Part shown: in pieces, positions 8,381-16,526 of the stretch
Layout: every line of letters begins with the position of its first letter
Position numbering within the stretch: position 1 is the first letter of the stretch
Source: a virus
IMG/VR virus record: IMGVR_UViG_3300047319_000705
Span: 1-42,741 of that record
Length of the DNA: 42,741 nt
Strand: one strand, 5' to 3'
Notes under the pieces: model-generated
Databases searched by the model: none
Told to the model about the DNA's origin: nothing
What the model saw: only the letters and a program-made list of their open reading frames with translations
Program-made: the position numbers and the translations under genes

Positions 8381-8932
8381 ATGGCCCGTCAATACTTGCA
8401 GGACGGTGGCCTCCTCTGCGAGCCATCGATCACCGATCCGCTCGCAGCGGATGCGACCACAACCATCCTCGGCATGTGGAACAGCCTCCAGTACTGCCTG
8501 ATACCCGCCTACGACCCACGCCCCGGCAAGGTCTATGTCGTCGAAGCAGGAGGTCTGATCACGACAGCCGCGACGGGTGCGTTGACGATCAGCCCCACGA
8601 TCTCGACTACGAACGCCTCCGGCACGACACTCGGCGCTTCGATCGCGCAGACCGTACCGGCCACATCCCTCTCGGGACCGTGGCATCTCCGGATGCTTCT
8701 TGTCGTGCTGACAACGGGAGCTCCGGGTGGCACTAACGCGACGATCAAGGGGACGGGCAGCTTCATCTCCGGCGGAGTGGCAGCGACCGCCAACTCCGGT
8801 CTACAGGTTCCCTTCGGTGGAACAAGTGCTGTCTTCGACCATTCCGTCAACCAGTCGATCTGGATCGGTAAGACCTTGAGTGTCGCTGGTTCCTGGACAA
8901 CCCAATACGTCGTTCTCTATGCGATGAATTAG
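8381..8932 (+). CDS. Putative virion structural protein
   Basis: 183 residues with a strong ribosome site (TAGGAGGCC) before the ATG. Thr/Ser/Gly-rich beta composition (TGALTISPTISTTNASGTT; GPWHLRMLLVVLTTGAPGG), typical of small phage decoration or tail proteins. No specific family recognised. The next gene starts directly at its stop. Confidence 0.5.
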   Translation: MARQYLQDGGLLCEPSITDPLAADATTTILGMWNSLQYCLIPAYDPRPGKVYVVEAGGLITTAATGALTISPTISTTNASGTTLGASIAQTVPATSLSGPWHLRMLLVVLTTGAPGGTNATIKGTGSFISGGVAATANSGLQVPFGGTSAVFDHSVNQSIWIGKTLSVAGSWTTQYVVLYAMN

Positions 8933-10060
8933 ATGGCGTCGCTTTACCTCCCAGGTCCTGGTCCGCTTGTTCAACCGTTTAGGTATGACCAGGCAGCCGT
9001 CCCTGCTGGGACGACGTACACCAAGACTGGCTTTGCGACCTGTCCCGCTTTCGGCTCCGGCGCCGATGTCGATATGCCAAGCGAGACCGGAACTGGGATT
9101 GCTGGTCTCATCGGCGCGGGCTCGAGCGCGTTCATCCTCAACAAGTCCGGCTTCGCCACAGTTCACGGTTTTGGGTCTGGTGCCGATGTCGATATGCCGA
9201 GCGAGACCGGCTTCGGCAAGGCAGGAACATTCGCTGCGGGAACAAGCGCATCGATCGAGGTTGACTCAGGCTCCGGAGTGGCAGGAACTTTCGGTTCCGG
9301 ACCGAGTTCGTCGATTGATGTTGATAGTGGTTTCGCCGTCGCAGGATCGGTTGGTGCAGGGCCAAGTGAATCGATTGATGTGGACACAGGCTTCGCCACT
9401 GTGGGTGGAGTCGGTGCTGGCGGCGACAACTTCATCCTCAACAAGACGGGCTATGGGAAGGTTGGCACCTTCGCCTCCGGACCCGAGCTCAACGTACAGG
9501 CAAAAGCTGGCTGGGCCACTGCTCACGCACAGGGCAGCGGCGCAGACGTCGATATGCCCTCCGAGACGGGTGCAGGGATTCTGCACGCGACCGCCTCTGG
9601 TGCAGATGTCGACATGCCGTCCGAAACAGGCTTCGGTGAAGCAGGCACATTTGCGTCTGGTCCTTCTGCCTCGATCGATGTAGACAGTGGCTTTGCCACA
9701 GTCGGCGGTGTTGGTTCCGGGGCATCGGAGCGTGCCGGTACCGCAGATAAGAGCGGCTTCGCCGTTCTGGACGCAAATGGTTTCGGTGCGGATGTCGATA
9801 TGCCGAGCGAGACCGCGGCAGGAATCGCAGGTCTGGTCGGCTCAGGTCCAAGCGCCTCCGTCTTCGTCGAGTCCGGCTTCGCTGATACGGCTGCGTTCGC
9901 AGCAGGAGCATCCCAATTCATCTCTGGCGGCGGAGTCGTCTATGAGAAGTCCGGCTTCGCTGACGTCGGATCATTCGCTTCTGGTTCTCGCAACAGCGAA
10001 CTCGCCAAGACGGGGGCCGGAATCGTCTCTGCCTTCGGATCTGGTATTGAGAGCGGCTTT
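8933..10060 (+). repeat. 60-bp coding tandem repeats
   Basis: DNA counterpart of the 20-residue units. The best-conserved block is GATGTCGATATGCC and variants near 9065, 9184, 9546, 9605 and 9790. The units have diverged, so the array is old rather than freshly duplicated. Confidence 0.7.
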
Positions 10061-10339
10061 GAGAAAGAGCCATTCTTCGGCGGCATCATCAGCGCCAAGC
10101 GGCCTCCGATCAGAACAGTCCAACTCCGACCACGACACGCAACAGTCATCGTCACCGCATTCGCGCCACACCTCACCATCACCGAAACACCAGGAGCACC
10201 CATCGTCAGGACACGTCCGTTGGCGCCGATGCCGACCCTCATCTTCCAAGCCGCAGCCATCTCGAGTGAGACGCTCGGCGAACTTCCACGCAGCAAGCGT
10301 GAACTGATCGACAGGATCGTGATCTACGACACCGTATGA
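8933..10339 (+). CDS. Tandem-repeat fibre-like protein (17 x 20 residues)
   Basis: 468 residues. After a 32-residue leader come about 17 tandem units, mostly exactly 20 residues, starting GFA/GFG, with a GSG turn in the middle and ending DVDMPSET, SIDVDS or FILNKS. The GSGADVDMPSETG block recurs five times. The last ~90 residues are proline-rich and non-repetitive. Regular Gly turns suggest a beta-solenoid or fibrous repeat. It is probably a virion surface or fibre protein. The repeats would let copy number change by recombination. Confidence 0.65.
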   Translation: MASLYLPGPGPLVQPFRYDQAAVPAGTTYTKTGFATCPAFGSGADVDMPSETGTGIAGLIGAGSSAFILNKSGFATVHGFGSGADVDMPSETGFGKAGTFAAGTSASIEVDSGSGVAGTFGSGPSSSIDVDSGFAVAGSVGAGPSESIDVDTGFATVGGVGAGGDNFILNKTGYGKVGTFASGPELNVQAKAGWATAHAQGSGADVDMPSETGAGILHATASGADVDMPSETGFGEAGTFASGPSASIDVDSGFATVGGVGSGASERAGTADKSGFAVLDANGFGADVDMPSETAAGIAGLVGSGPSASVFVESGFADTAAFAAGASQFISGGGVVYEKSGFADVGSFASGSRNSELAKTGAGIVSAFGSGIESGFEKEPFFGGIISAKRPPIRTVQLRPRHATVIVTAFAPHLTITETPGAPIVRTRPLAPMPTLIFQAAAISSETLGELPRSKRELIDRIVIYDTV

Positions 10340-10361
10340 CCGGGACAGCACTCCATCATCT

Positions 10362-10387
10362 AGCCCACCCAGAGTGGGTATTTCTTT
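10362..10387 (+). terminator. Probable intrinsic terminator before protease
   Basis: Stem CCCAC (10364-10368) and GTGGG (10374-10378) with a 5-base loop, followed by the T-rich tail TATTTCTTT. It lies in the 70-bp gap between the repeat protein and the prohead protease. It would separate the accessory virion genes from the capsid genes, possibly with partial read-through. Confidence 0.55.
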
Positions 10388-10409
10388 GCCCGCGAAAGGG
10401 GGCTCACAG

Positions 10410-11660
10410 ATGGAACTGACCCGCGCACAGTGGACCAGCGCATACATGGACAACCTCCCCGACAGCAGCTTCCTCTACATCGAGCCGGGAGGCAAGAAGG
10501 ACGGCGAAGGCAAGACCAAGCCGCGTTCGCTGCGGCACTTCCCCGTCAAGGATGCGCAGGGCAATCCTGACCCTGCTCACATCAGAAACGCACTTTCTCG
10601 CATCCCGCAGTCGAATGTGTCGGCCAGCGCGAAGGCGTCGGCGACAGCGGCGGCACAGAAGATGTTGAAGTCATCGAGTAGGAGCGACATGGACACACCA
10701 CCCCGCGACGACCTCGTCCGCACGACGAGCACGTTCGAGTTGAAGAGGTCGGAGGGTAGTGACATGCCGATCCTCTCAGGAACCGCAGCGGTCTTCGGAG
10801 AATGGACAGAGATCCGGTCCAACTACGAAGGACACTTCTTCGAGCGGTTCATGCCCGGATCGTTCAAGAAGACGATCTCCGAGAACCGCAGCAAGATCCG
10901 TTGCCTCTTCCATCACGGGCAGGATCCCTCGATCGGGTTCAAGCCGCTCGGCCCGATTACCAGACTCGCTGAGGAGAACGGCGGACTCAGATATGACGTC
11001 CAACTCCTCGACACCGACTACAACCGCCAGTTGATCCCTGGTCTCGAGGCTGGGCTCTACGGGAGTAGCTTCCGGTTCGGCGTCGTCCAGAAGAACGATG
11101 TCCGCACTCCAGAGAGGTCGGCGTGGAATCCGAAGAGGATTCTGCAACGGACGATCACGGACGCATATCTGCGCGAACTCGGCCCGACGCCGCTCCCGGC
11201 TTACGCGGGGACGAGTGCCGGCGTCAGGAGCCTCACTGACGAGTTCGTGCTCGCACGGTTCCCGACAGAGGAACTGCTCCGCCGCCTACTCGGCACGGAG
11301 CAGCCGACACGAGCCGACATCGAATCGGTGTCGCTGCTCACCCAGATGTACCAGCTCGGCCAGGCGTTCATCTCGGTCGAGGACGACCCTGACGACGCGC
11401 CCGACATCGCAGCCATGAACACGATTCTCAACTCTCTCGGTGATCTCATCTCAACCGAGGCGAAAGAAGACGAGCAGGACGAACCTGCCGACGCAGACGA
11501 GATGATGAACAGCGCCGAAAGCGCTGTGACCGCACCCTCCAGCGACGCCGTCCTGACGGGCACGTCCGAACTATGGAGAGCCGCAGACAAGGACGAGAAG
11601 ACCCCACTCTGGGGTCTCGATCGGGACGAAGAGGAGGTGGCGCCAACATGGCGTCTGTAA
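10410..11660 (+). CDS. Prohead maturation protease with N-terminal extra domain
   Basis: 416 residues. The HK97-type (U35) protease domain begins near residue 94 and has CLFHHGQDPSIGFK (His ~169) and AGLYGSSFRFG (Ser ~219), the expected His/Ser pair. The first ~90 residues (LPDSSFLYIEPGGKKDGEGKTK...RSLRHFPV...IRNALSRIPQ in pieces) form a separate small domain seen in other phage proteins. The ATG at 10410 has an AAAGGGGG ribosome site; a GTG at 10374 lies inside the terminator. An internal ATG at 10689 has its own TAGGAGCGAC site and could give a protease-only product. The C-terminus is acidic and scaffold-like. Confidence 0.9.
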   Translation: MELTRAQWTSAYMDNLPDSSFLYIEPGGKKDGEGKTKPRSLRHFPVKDAQGNPDPAHIRNALSRIPQSNVSASAKASATAAAQKMLKSSSRSDMDTPPRDDLVRTTSTFELKRSEGSDMPILSGTAAVFGEWTEIRSNYEGHFFERFMPGSFKKTISENRSKIRCLFHHGQDPSIGFKPLGPITRLAEENGGLRYDVQLLDTDYNRQLIPGLEAGLYGSSFRFGVVQKNDVRTPERSAWNPKRILQRTITDAYLRELGPTPLPAYAGTSAGVRSLTDEFVLARFPTEELLRRLLGTEQPTRADIESVSLLTQMYQLGQAFISVEDDPDDAPDIAAMNTILNSLGDLISTEAKEDEQDEPADADEMMNSAESAVTAPSSDAVLTGTSELWRAADKDEKTPLWGLDRDEEEVAPTWRL

Positions 11661-13084
11661 GCCAGCTTCGGGAGAGGAACGAAGAAATCCGTTCCTCCTT
11701 GAAGGACATCGAAGTCGAGAACGCCGGAGAGGCGTTCGACGACGAGACCCGTTCACGGTGGAACGGCTTGAACGAGGAGTTGGTCGGCAACGACAAACTC
11801 ATCGAAGAGCTGGAAGCCCGCCGCGCACGGATCGTGGAACTGGAAGGCAACGACCACAACACCGAGGTCGAGCCGACCAGAGGCCCGCAGTTCAACACGC
11901 GGCGCCAGTCGGTCGTCCCTGACGACCCGACAGCACTCGAGGAGTACCGCGCTCGTTCCAGCTCGCTCGATGAGTTGGAGCAGGGCTACCGTGACGGTGC
12001 CCTCAAGATCATCGACGAGCGGTACAGGCACGCCGTCCCCGGCATCAACCGCGAGGACGCACAGGCCGACGCCGAGAGGCTCGTCAACATGGACCAGGAG
12101 GTCGCACTCCGGTTCATCACGACCAGCAACAAGAAGTACAGCAAGGAATTCGAGACCTACGTCCGCACGCAGGGCATGGTCGTCGGACAGGAGATGCAGC
12201 GCACCGCGTCGCTGACGACGACGGCCGGCGGGTTCGCCGTCCCCGTCGAACTCGACACGACGCTGCTCCTCACCAACGCCGGTGTCGTCAACCCGATCCG
12301 CGGCCTCGCCCGGACAAGGACGACGAACGTCAACACCGTCGAGTTCATCAACACGGCAGGAGCCACCGCCATGTTCACCGCGGAGGCGCAGGAGGCCGGA
12401 GACGACGCACCGGTCCTCGCGCAGCCGACCGTGAACATCGAGAAGGCGATGGCGTTCGTTCCGATGTCGATCGAGATCGCGGAGGACTGGGCGGGAATCC
12501 AGCAGGACATGGCGATGGTGTTCGCCGACGCCAAGAACACGTTGGAGTCCCAGAAGTTCCTCACCGGCCTTGGTCACACGGCGCATGAGCCGCAGGGTCT
12601 GATCGCCGCCGGCGGTGCCACGGCAGTCACGTCGACCGCAACGACCGCCGTGTTCGCGGTGGCCGACCTGTTCTCCCTCGACAACGCTCTCAGCCCGAGG
12701 TATAGGCCGAACGCGAGCATCGTCGGCAACAGGGCCACGTTCCAGAAGGTGCGTCAGTTCGCATCCAACGGCGTGAACATCTGGGTCCAGTTGCAGGGCG
12801 ACCTGCCGCCGGAGCTGATCGGATACCCGGCCTATGAGTGGTCAAGCATGAGCGGGGCAGTCACGACGTCGAACTCGACGATCCTGATCATGGGCGACTT
12901 CAACTACTTCGCCATCGTCGACAGGGTCGGCATGAACATTGAGTTCATCCCGCACCTGTTCGGCTCGATCAACCGCTACCCGACCGGGCAGCGTGGACTG
13001 TTCATGTACTGGCGGACAAGCTCACAGGTCCTTTCACCGGTCCTGTCGGCGAACTCGGCCTTCCAGTCGCTCAAGGTGCTCTAG
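11648..13084 (+). CDS. Major capsid protein (HK97 fold)
   Basis: 478 residues. Residues 1-~180 are charged and coiled-coil-like (RERNEEIRSSLKDIEVEN; LIEELEARRARIVELEG), the delta/scaffold domain normally removed by the protease upstream. The shell domain begins near TASLTTTAGGFAVPVEL (~186), with NTVEFINTAGATAMFTAE, TVNIEKAMAFVPMSIEI and the C-terminal FMYWRTSSQVLSPVLSANS in HK97-like order. The ATG at 11648 has AGGAGGTGG upstream. The gene overlaps the end of the protease gene. Confidence 0.95.
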   Translation: MASVSQLRERNEEIRSSLKDIEVENAGEAFDDETRSRWNGLNEELVGNDKLIEELEARRARIVELEGNDHNTEVEPTRGPQFNTRRQSVVPDDPTALEEYRARSSSLDELEQGYRDGALKIIDERYRHAVPGINREDAQADAERLVNMDQEVALRFITTSNKKYSKEFETYVRTQGMVVGQEMQRTASLTTTAGGFAVPVELDTTLLLTNAGVVNPIRGLARTRTTNVNTVEFINTAGATAMFTAEAQEAGDDAPVLAQPTVNIEKAMAFVPMSIEIAEDWAGIQQDMAMVFADAKNTLESQKFLTGLGHTAHEPQGLIAAGGATAVTSTATTAVFAVADLFSLDNALSPRYRPNASIVGNRATFQKVRQFASNGVNIWVQLQGDLPPELIGYPAYEWSSMSGAVTTSNSTILIMGDFNYFAIVDRVGMNIEFIPHLFGSINRYPTGQRGLFMYWRTSSQVLSPVLSANSAFQSLKVL

Positions 13085-13104
13085 GAAACCAACGAGCGGA
13101 TCGT

Positions 13105-13137
13105 GAGGGGTCGGCGCGGTCCCGGCACCGGCCCCTC
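13105..13137 (+). terminator. Hairpin after capsid gene (terminator or attenuator)
   Basis: GAGGGGTCGG and CCGGCCCCTC form a 10-bp stem with one G-U pair around a 13-base loop, 20 bp after the capsid stop. There is no U-run, so it may only reduce transcription or protect the capsid mRNA end. Confidence 0.5.
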
Positions 13138-13164
13138 AACCCACCGGGATAAGGAGACACACAA

Positions 13165-13383
13165 ATGCCTAGGAAAAGAAAGACCGGAAAGGCGTACCTC
13201 GCCAACCAGTCATTCGTCGTGAACCTCGACGCGAACGGTCGCGTCATGACGGACGCATCAGGGATCGACAAGAGTTTCCACGAGGGACGCACTCGCGCCT
13301 ATGAGGGCGATCCGATCGTCGAATGGGCGCCTGACTGGTTCGACGAGCTCGAGGACGTCGACATGGCTCAGTCATACGAATGA
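13165..13383 (+). CDS. Hypothetical small protein after capsid
   Basis: 72 residues, ATG with ribosome site AAGGAGAC. Basic N-terminus (MPRKRKTGKAY) and acidic C-terminus (WFDELEDVDMAQSYE). Possibly a head accessory protein because of its place after the capsid gene. The glycosyltransferase start overlaps its stop by ATGA. Confidence 0.7.
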   Translation: MPRKRKTGKAYLANQSFVVNLDANGRVMTDASGIDKSFHEGRTRAYEGDPIVEWAPDWFDELEDVDMAQSYE

Positions 13384-14615
13384 GCGATACCAACGGGACA
13401 CCCAAGCGCAAGATCCTCTGGCACTCGGTATGTCCGTGGGTTCCGACCGGGTACGGTCAGCAGACAGCCCTGTTCGCGCCACGGATCGCTGCCCTCGACA
13501 ACGTCGACCTCGCCATCTCGTCCGGGTTCGGCCTCAACGGCGGCCCGATCAAATGGGGCGGAGGCATCCACATCTACGCCGGCGAAGACTGGAACCGGAC
13601 AGCCCTCCAATGGGCAGTCCACCACGGCCACGGTGAACCCTGCACCATGATCACCCTGTTCGACGTCTGGCCGCTCGAGGTTGAGACCTTCCGGGCCATC
13701 GACCAGCAGGGACGTCTCGCATGCTGGTGCCCGGTCGACCACAACCCTGCTGTCCCGGCCGTCGTGAACTTCCTCAAAGAGACGGGGGCAGTCCCGATCG
13801 CCATGTCACGGTTCGGCGAGAGGGCGTTACGAGACGCAGGACTTGATCCTCTCTATGTTCCGCATGGAGTGGACACGACCATGTTTATGCCGCGCGACCG
13901 GACAGAAATGCGGCAGCTCCTCAACTTCCCAGAGGACGCCTTCATCGTTGGCATGGTCGCGAACAACCAGGGCCAGTCGCCGGCGCGCAAGGCTTTCAGC
14001 GAAGCGTTCCTCGCATTCTCGATCTTCCAGGAATCGCACCCGAACGCGATCCTCTACCTCCACACAGAGATGAGCGGCTTCCGCAATGGCTTGAATCTGT
14101 ACCGGATGCTCGAACGGTTCGACGTGAACGACCAGCAGGTTCGCTTCACGGAACAGGTGAATCTTGAGCACGTCTTCCCGCCCGGAGCCCTGAGCGGGCT
14201 CTACAACTCGTTCGATGTGCTCCTCAACCCGTCATACGGTGAGGGGTTCGGTATCCCGATCATCGAGGCGCAGGCTTGCGGGACGCCGGTGATCGTGACG
14301 GACTGGACCTCGATGCCGGAACTCTGCGGAGCCGGTTGGAAGGTTGGCGGTGTCCCGTGGGATCATCCGATGGCCGAGTCGTTCTGGATGAAGCCTGACG
14401 TGGACGAGATCGTGTACGCGCTCGAGAAGGCATATGGCAATCGAGACAACGATCAGTTGCGTATGCAGGCTCGCGCGTTCGCGATGAACTACGACGTAGA
14501 CGAAGTGATGACGTATTGGGTGCGCGCGCTAGACGCGATACATGCGCCGCGGGAGGTAAAGCCGATTGGCCCGAACAGGGCAATGCGGCGAGCGAAGGAG
14601 AAGGTGAAAGCCTGA
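13380..14615 (+). CDS. GT4-type glycosyltransferase (GT-B fold)
   Basis: 411 residues. N-terminal Rossmann-like half starts KILWHSVCPWVPTGYGQQ with the glycine loop for the acceptor/donor cleft. YVPHGVDTTMFMP is the usual inter-domain segment. The C-terminal half has the EX7E motif in PSYGEGFGIPIIEAQACG (about 286-303), followed by GTPVIVTDWTSMPEL. A retaining transferase using a nucleotide sugar is expected. It heads the sugar cluster directly after the capsid genes, which suggests capsid or virion glycosylation. Confidence 0.88.
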   Translation: MSDTNGTPKRKILWHSVCPWVPTGYGQQTALFAPRIAALDNVDLAISSGFGLNGGPIKWGGGIHIYAGEDWNRTALQWAVHHGHGEPCTMITLFDVWPLEVETFRAIDQQGRLACWCPVDHNPAVPAVVNFLKETGAVPIAMSRFGERALRDAGLDPLYVPHGVDTTMFMPRDRTEMRQLLNFPEDAFIVGMVANNQGQSPARKAFSEAFLAFSIFQESHPNAILYLHTEMSGFRNGLNLYRMLERFDVNDQQVRFTEQVNLEHVFPPGALSGLYNSFDVLLNPSYGEGFGIPIIEAQACGTPVIVTDWTSMPELCGAGWKVGGVPWDHPMAESFWMKPDVDEIVYALEKAYGNRDNDQLRMQARAFAMNYDVDEVMTYWVRALDAIHAPREVKPIGPNRAMRRAKEKVKA

Positions 14616-14767
14616 TGAGCAAGGAAATCTGGCTTCCGATCACGGAGACGAAGGTAACTGTCGTAGACGGCACGGTGAAGACATGGGATGAGATGAAGAT
14701 GACGCCTCACTCCGTCTCAACGCCGACAGGATTCCAGGTACCGAAGGAGGACGAGGATGCCTCTTAG
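14615..14767 (+). CDS. Hypothetical 50-residue protein
   Basis: ATG overlaps the GT4 stop as TGATG. MSKEIWLPITETKVTVVDG then an acidic tail KEDEDAS. Coupled on both sides; no family recognised. Confidence 0.6.
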   Translation: MSKEIWLPITETKVTVVDGTVKTWDEMKMTPHSVSTPTGFQVPKEDEDAS

Positions 14768-14867
14768 CATCTCAGGAACCGGCAACAACGCAGTCCCAGA
14801 CGAACTGATCGTCAGGCTCCCGAAAGGGAAGCCGCCGAAGAAGCCTCCGGTGAGCAAAGGCAAGTGA
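14757..14867 (+). CDS. Hypothetical 36-residue basic protein
   Basis: Starts ATG at 14757 with GAAGGAGG seven bases upstream, inside the end of the previous gene, and ends in a GTGA overlap with the next. The C-terminus is Lys/Pro-rich (PKGKPPKKPPVSKGK). Ribosome site and coupling support translation. Confidence 0.6.
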   Translation: MPLSISGTGNNAVPDELIVRLPKGKPPKKPPVSKGK

Positions 14868-15541
14868 AGATCGCCGTTCTTACATTGACGCGCGACCGTC
14901 TGCCTTACACGCAGGCATGCTTCGCCTCACTCCACGAGTTCGCCGGTTGCGAGTTCGACCACCACGTCCTCGACCAAGCCTCCGACGACGGCACCTTCGC
15001 ATGGCTGGACAGAGAGTTCGCCGAGAACAGGGTCCAGACGATCGTCTCGCAGCCGGAGAACGTCGGGATCTGCCGCGGCATGAACGAGCTCGTCGAACTC
15101 GCGCTCGCCAGCGCCGACTACGACCTGATCGTCAAGTACGACAACGACTGCCAACTCACCCAGCCGGACACACTCAAAGACGTCTGCTCTCTCGTCATGG
15201 AGGGAGGCTGCATCCTCTCACCCAGGATCCTCGGACTGGAGAACCCGCCGGCGTCAATGCGAGAACTCACCATCGGCAGCGAGACCATCCTTGACGTCCC
15301 GCAGATCGGCAGCATCTTCATGGCCGTCCCAGCCTGGGTCTACGACGAGTTCCGCTACGACGAATCCCAGATGCTGTTCGACGACGTCCAGCTCTGCTGG
15401 TGGTACAGACGGCAGGGCGGAACTTGTGGCTATGTAAAGAGGCTCGAGGCGTGGCATTACCTTACGACCGCCGGCCAGAAGGCCGACATCCCTGACTACT
15501 TCGTCCGCAAGGAAGCCGAGTTCGAGGCGGCGAAGGCATGA
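14864..15541 (+). CDS. GT2-family glycosyltransferase
   Basis: 225 residues, GTG start in GTGA overlap. KIAVLTLTRDRLPYTQACF opens a GT-A fold, with LDQASDDGTF and a DxD site KYDNDC near residue 91. IGSIFMAVPAWVYDEF and FDDVQLCWWYRRQGG form the acceptor side with a catalytic-type acidic pair. Inverting sugar transfer is predicted. Coupled to the deacetylase gene by ATGA. Confidence 0.85.
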   Translation: MKIAVLTLTRDRLPYTQACFASLHEFAGCEFDHHVLDQASDDGTFAWLDREFAENRVQTIVSQPENVGICRGMNELVELALASADYDLIVKYDNDCQLTQPDTLKDVCSLVMEGGCILSPRILGLENPPASMRELTIGSETILDVPQIGSIFMAVPAWVYDEFRYDESQMLFDDVQLCWWYRRQGGTCGYVKRLEAWHYLTTAGQKADIPDYFVRKEAEFEAAKA

Positions 15542-16098
15542 TCTTCGACAGCGACGACCTCTACGAAGGACACGACCGGCTCGACCTCCTTTTCCGCCTA
15601 CGCGCCATCAACCCGCTATTCCGCATGACAGCGTTCGCGATCCCGTCCAAATGTCCACGCGCCTACCTCAACAGACTCCCCGACTGGATCGAGGTTGTGC
15701 CGCACGGCTGGCTACACGGAGATCCCGGCAGCGACGGTGGTGAGTGCCGCGACTGGACCTACGACCAGATGGTCCAGGTCATCGACCAACTCGAGAAGAA
15801 CCCGCGCTGGAAACGCGGCTTCAAGGCTCCCGGCTGGATCATCAGCGACGAATGCTACGAGGCCCTCGAGGATTCCGACTGGTGGGTTGCAGACCAGCCA
15901 TACAACGACGACCGCCGACCGGAAGGACTCCGCGTTCACCGGCTTGGCGATGGAGATCACATCCATTGCCATATTCAAAATGTCTGCGGGAACGGACTTG
16001 AGGAAACCTGGGACTATCTAGTGGAGCGCGTCACGAACGCTAAGTCGTTCGAGCTCATCAGCGAGGTTGTGCAGCCCTTCGTGCGGGTGATGGCGTGA
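15538..16098 (+). CDS. NodB-like polysaccharide deacetylase
   Basis: 186 residues. MIFDSDDLYEG gives the Asp/Asp start of a NodB-type barrel, VVPHGWLHGDPG supplies an HxxxH metal pair, and GFKAPGWIISDE resembles the conserved RxPG/APGW motif. Predicted to remove acetyl groups from an N-acetyl sugar using a metal ion. Its place between glycosyltransferases suggests it edits the same glycan. The gene ends just before the pentamer array. Confidence 0.7.
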   Translation: MIFDSDDLYEGHDRLDLLFRLRAINPLFRMTAFAIPSKCPRAYLNRLPDWIEVVPHGWLHGDPGSDGGECRDWTYDQMVQVIDQLEKNPRWKRGFKAPGWIISDECYEALEDSDWWVADQPYNDDRRPEGLRVHRLGDGDHIHCHIQNVCGNGLEETWDYLVERVTNAKSFELISEVVQPFVRVMA

Positions 16099-16112
16099 GG
16101 ATGGTCGGAGGG

Positions 16113-16523
16113 GCCAGGTTTCCCCAGCCCCTCATTAGTCTTGCCTTGACCCGTCTGACCTTGCCAGGCCAGGCCCCGCCAATGCACGCGGGGATAAGCC
16201 TCGGTGAGCCCTGCCTAGCCCAGACCGTTCATGCCGTGTCTCGCCGGGACGGGTCCGGCCTAGGAGAGTCCAGTCGTGATCAGACACGTCCAGTCATGAT
16301 CAGCCGAGCCTGGTCGGGCCAGGCCAAGGAAGGACACGCCTTGACTTGTCTAGGAAAGGCCTGTCTCGCCTCGCCGGGCCATGACGAGCCGGGCCAGGAC
16401 ACGCCAAGTCTCGGTGAGACTCGCCAGGACAGGTTGGGCCACGCCACCCTCGCCAATGCCCGCCTTGGTAAGTCTTGCCCGGACTCGTCTCGCCTGGACT
16501 CGCCAGGTCCGACCTCGCCTAGG
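16113..16523. repeat. GNC pentamer-periodic array
   Basis: The triplet GNC recurs at a strict 5-bp step. From 16143 to 16450 there are 62 registers in one phase: 58 have G at the first position and 48 are exact GNC. A one-base phase slip follows near 16446-16452, and 16 more registers continue to about 16523 with 14 starting in G. The other bases vary, so the units are not identical copies. GNC is its own reverse complement, so the pattern looks the same on both strands. A local 20-bp duplication (CCAGTC-N-TGATCAG) is at 16270-16302. The array fills the gap between a plus-strand and a minus-strand gene that converge on it. Confidence 0.92.
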
Positions 16524-16526
16524 TTG

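Noticed and set aside
16113-16523. CRISPR array
   Set aside because: Units are 5 bp with variable bases and no spacers or 25-40 bp identical repeats; no cas gene of recognised type is adjacent.
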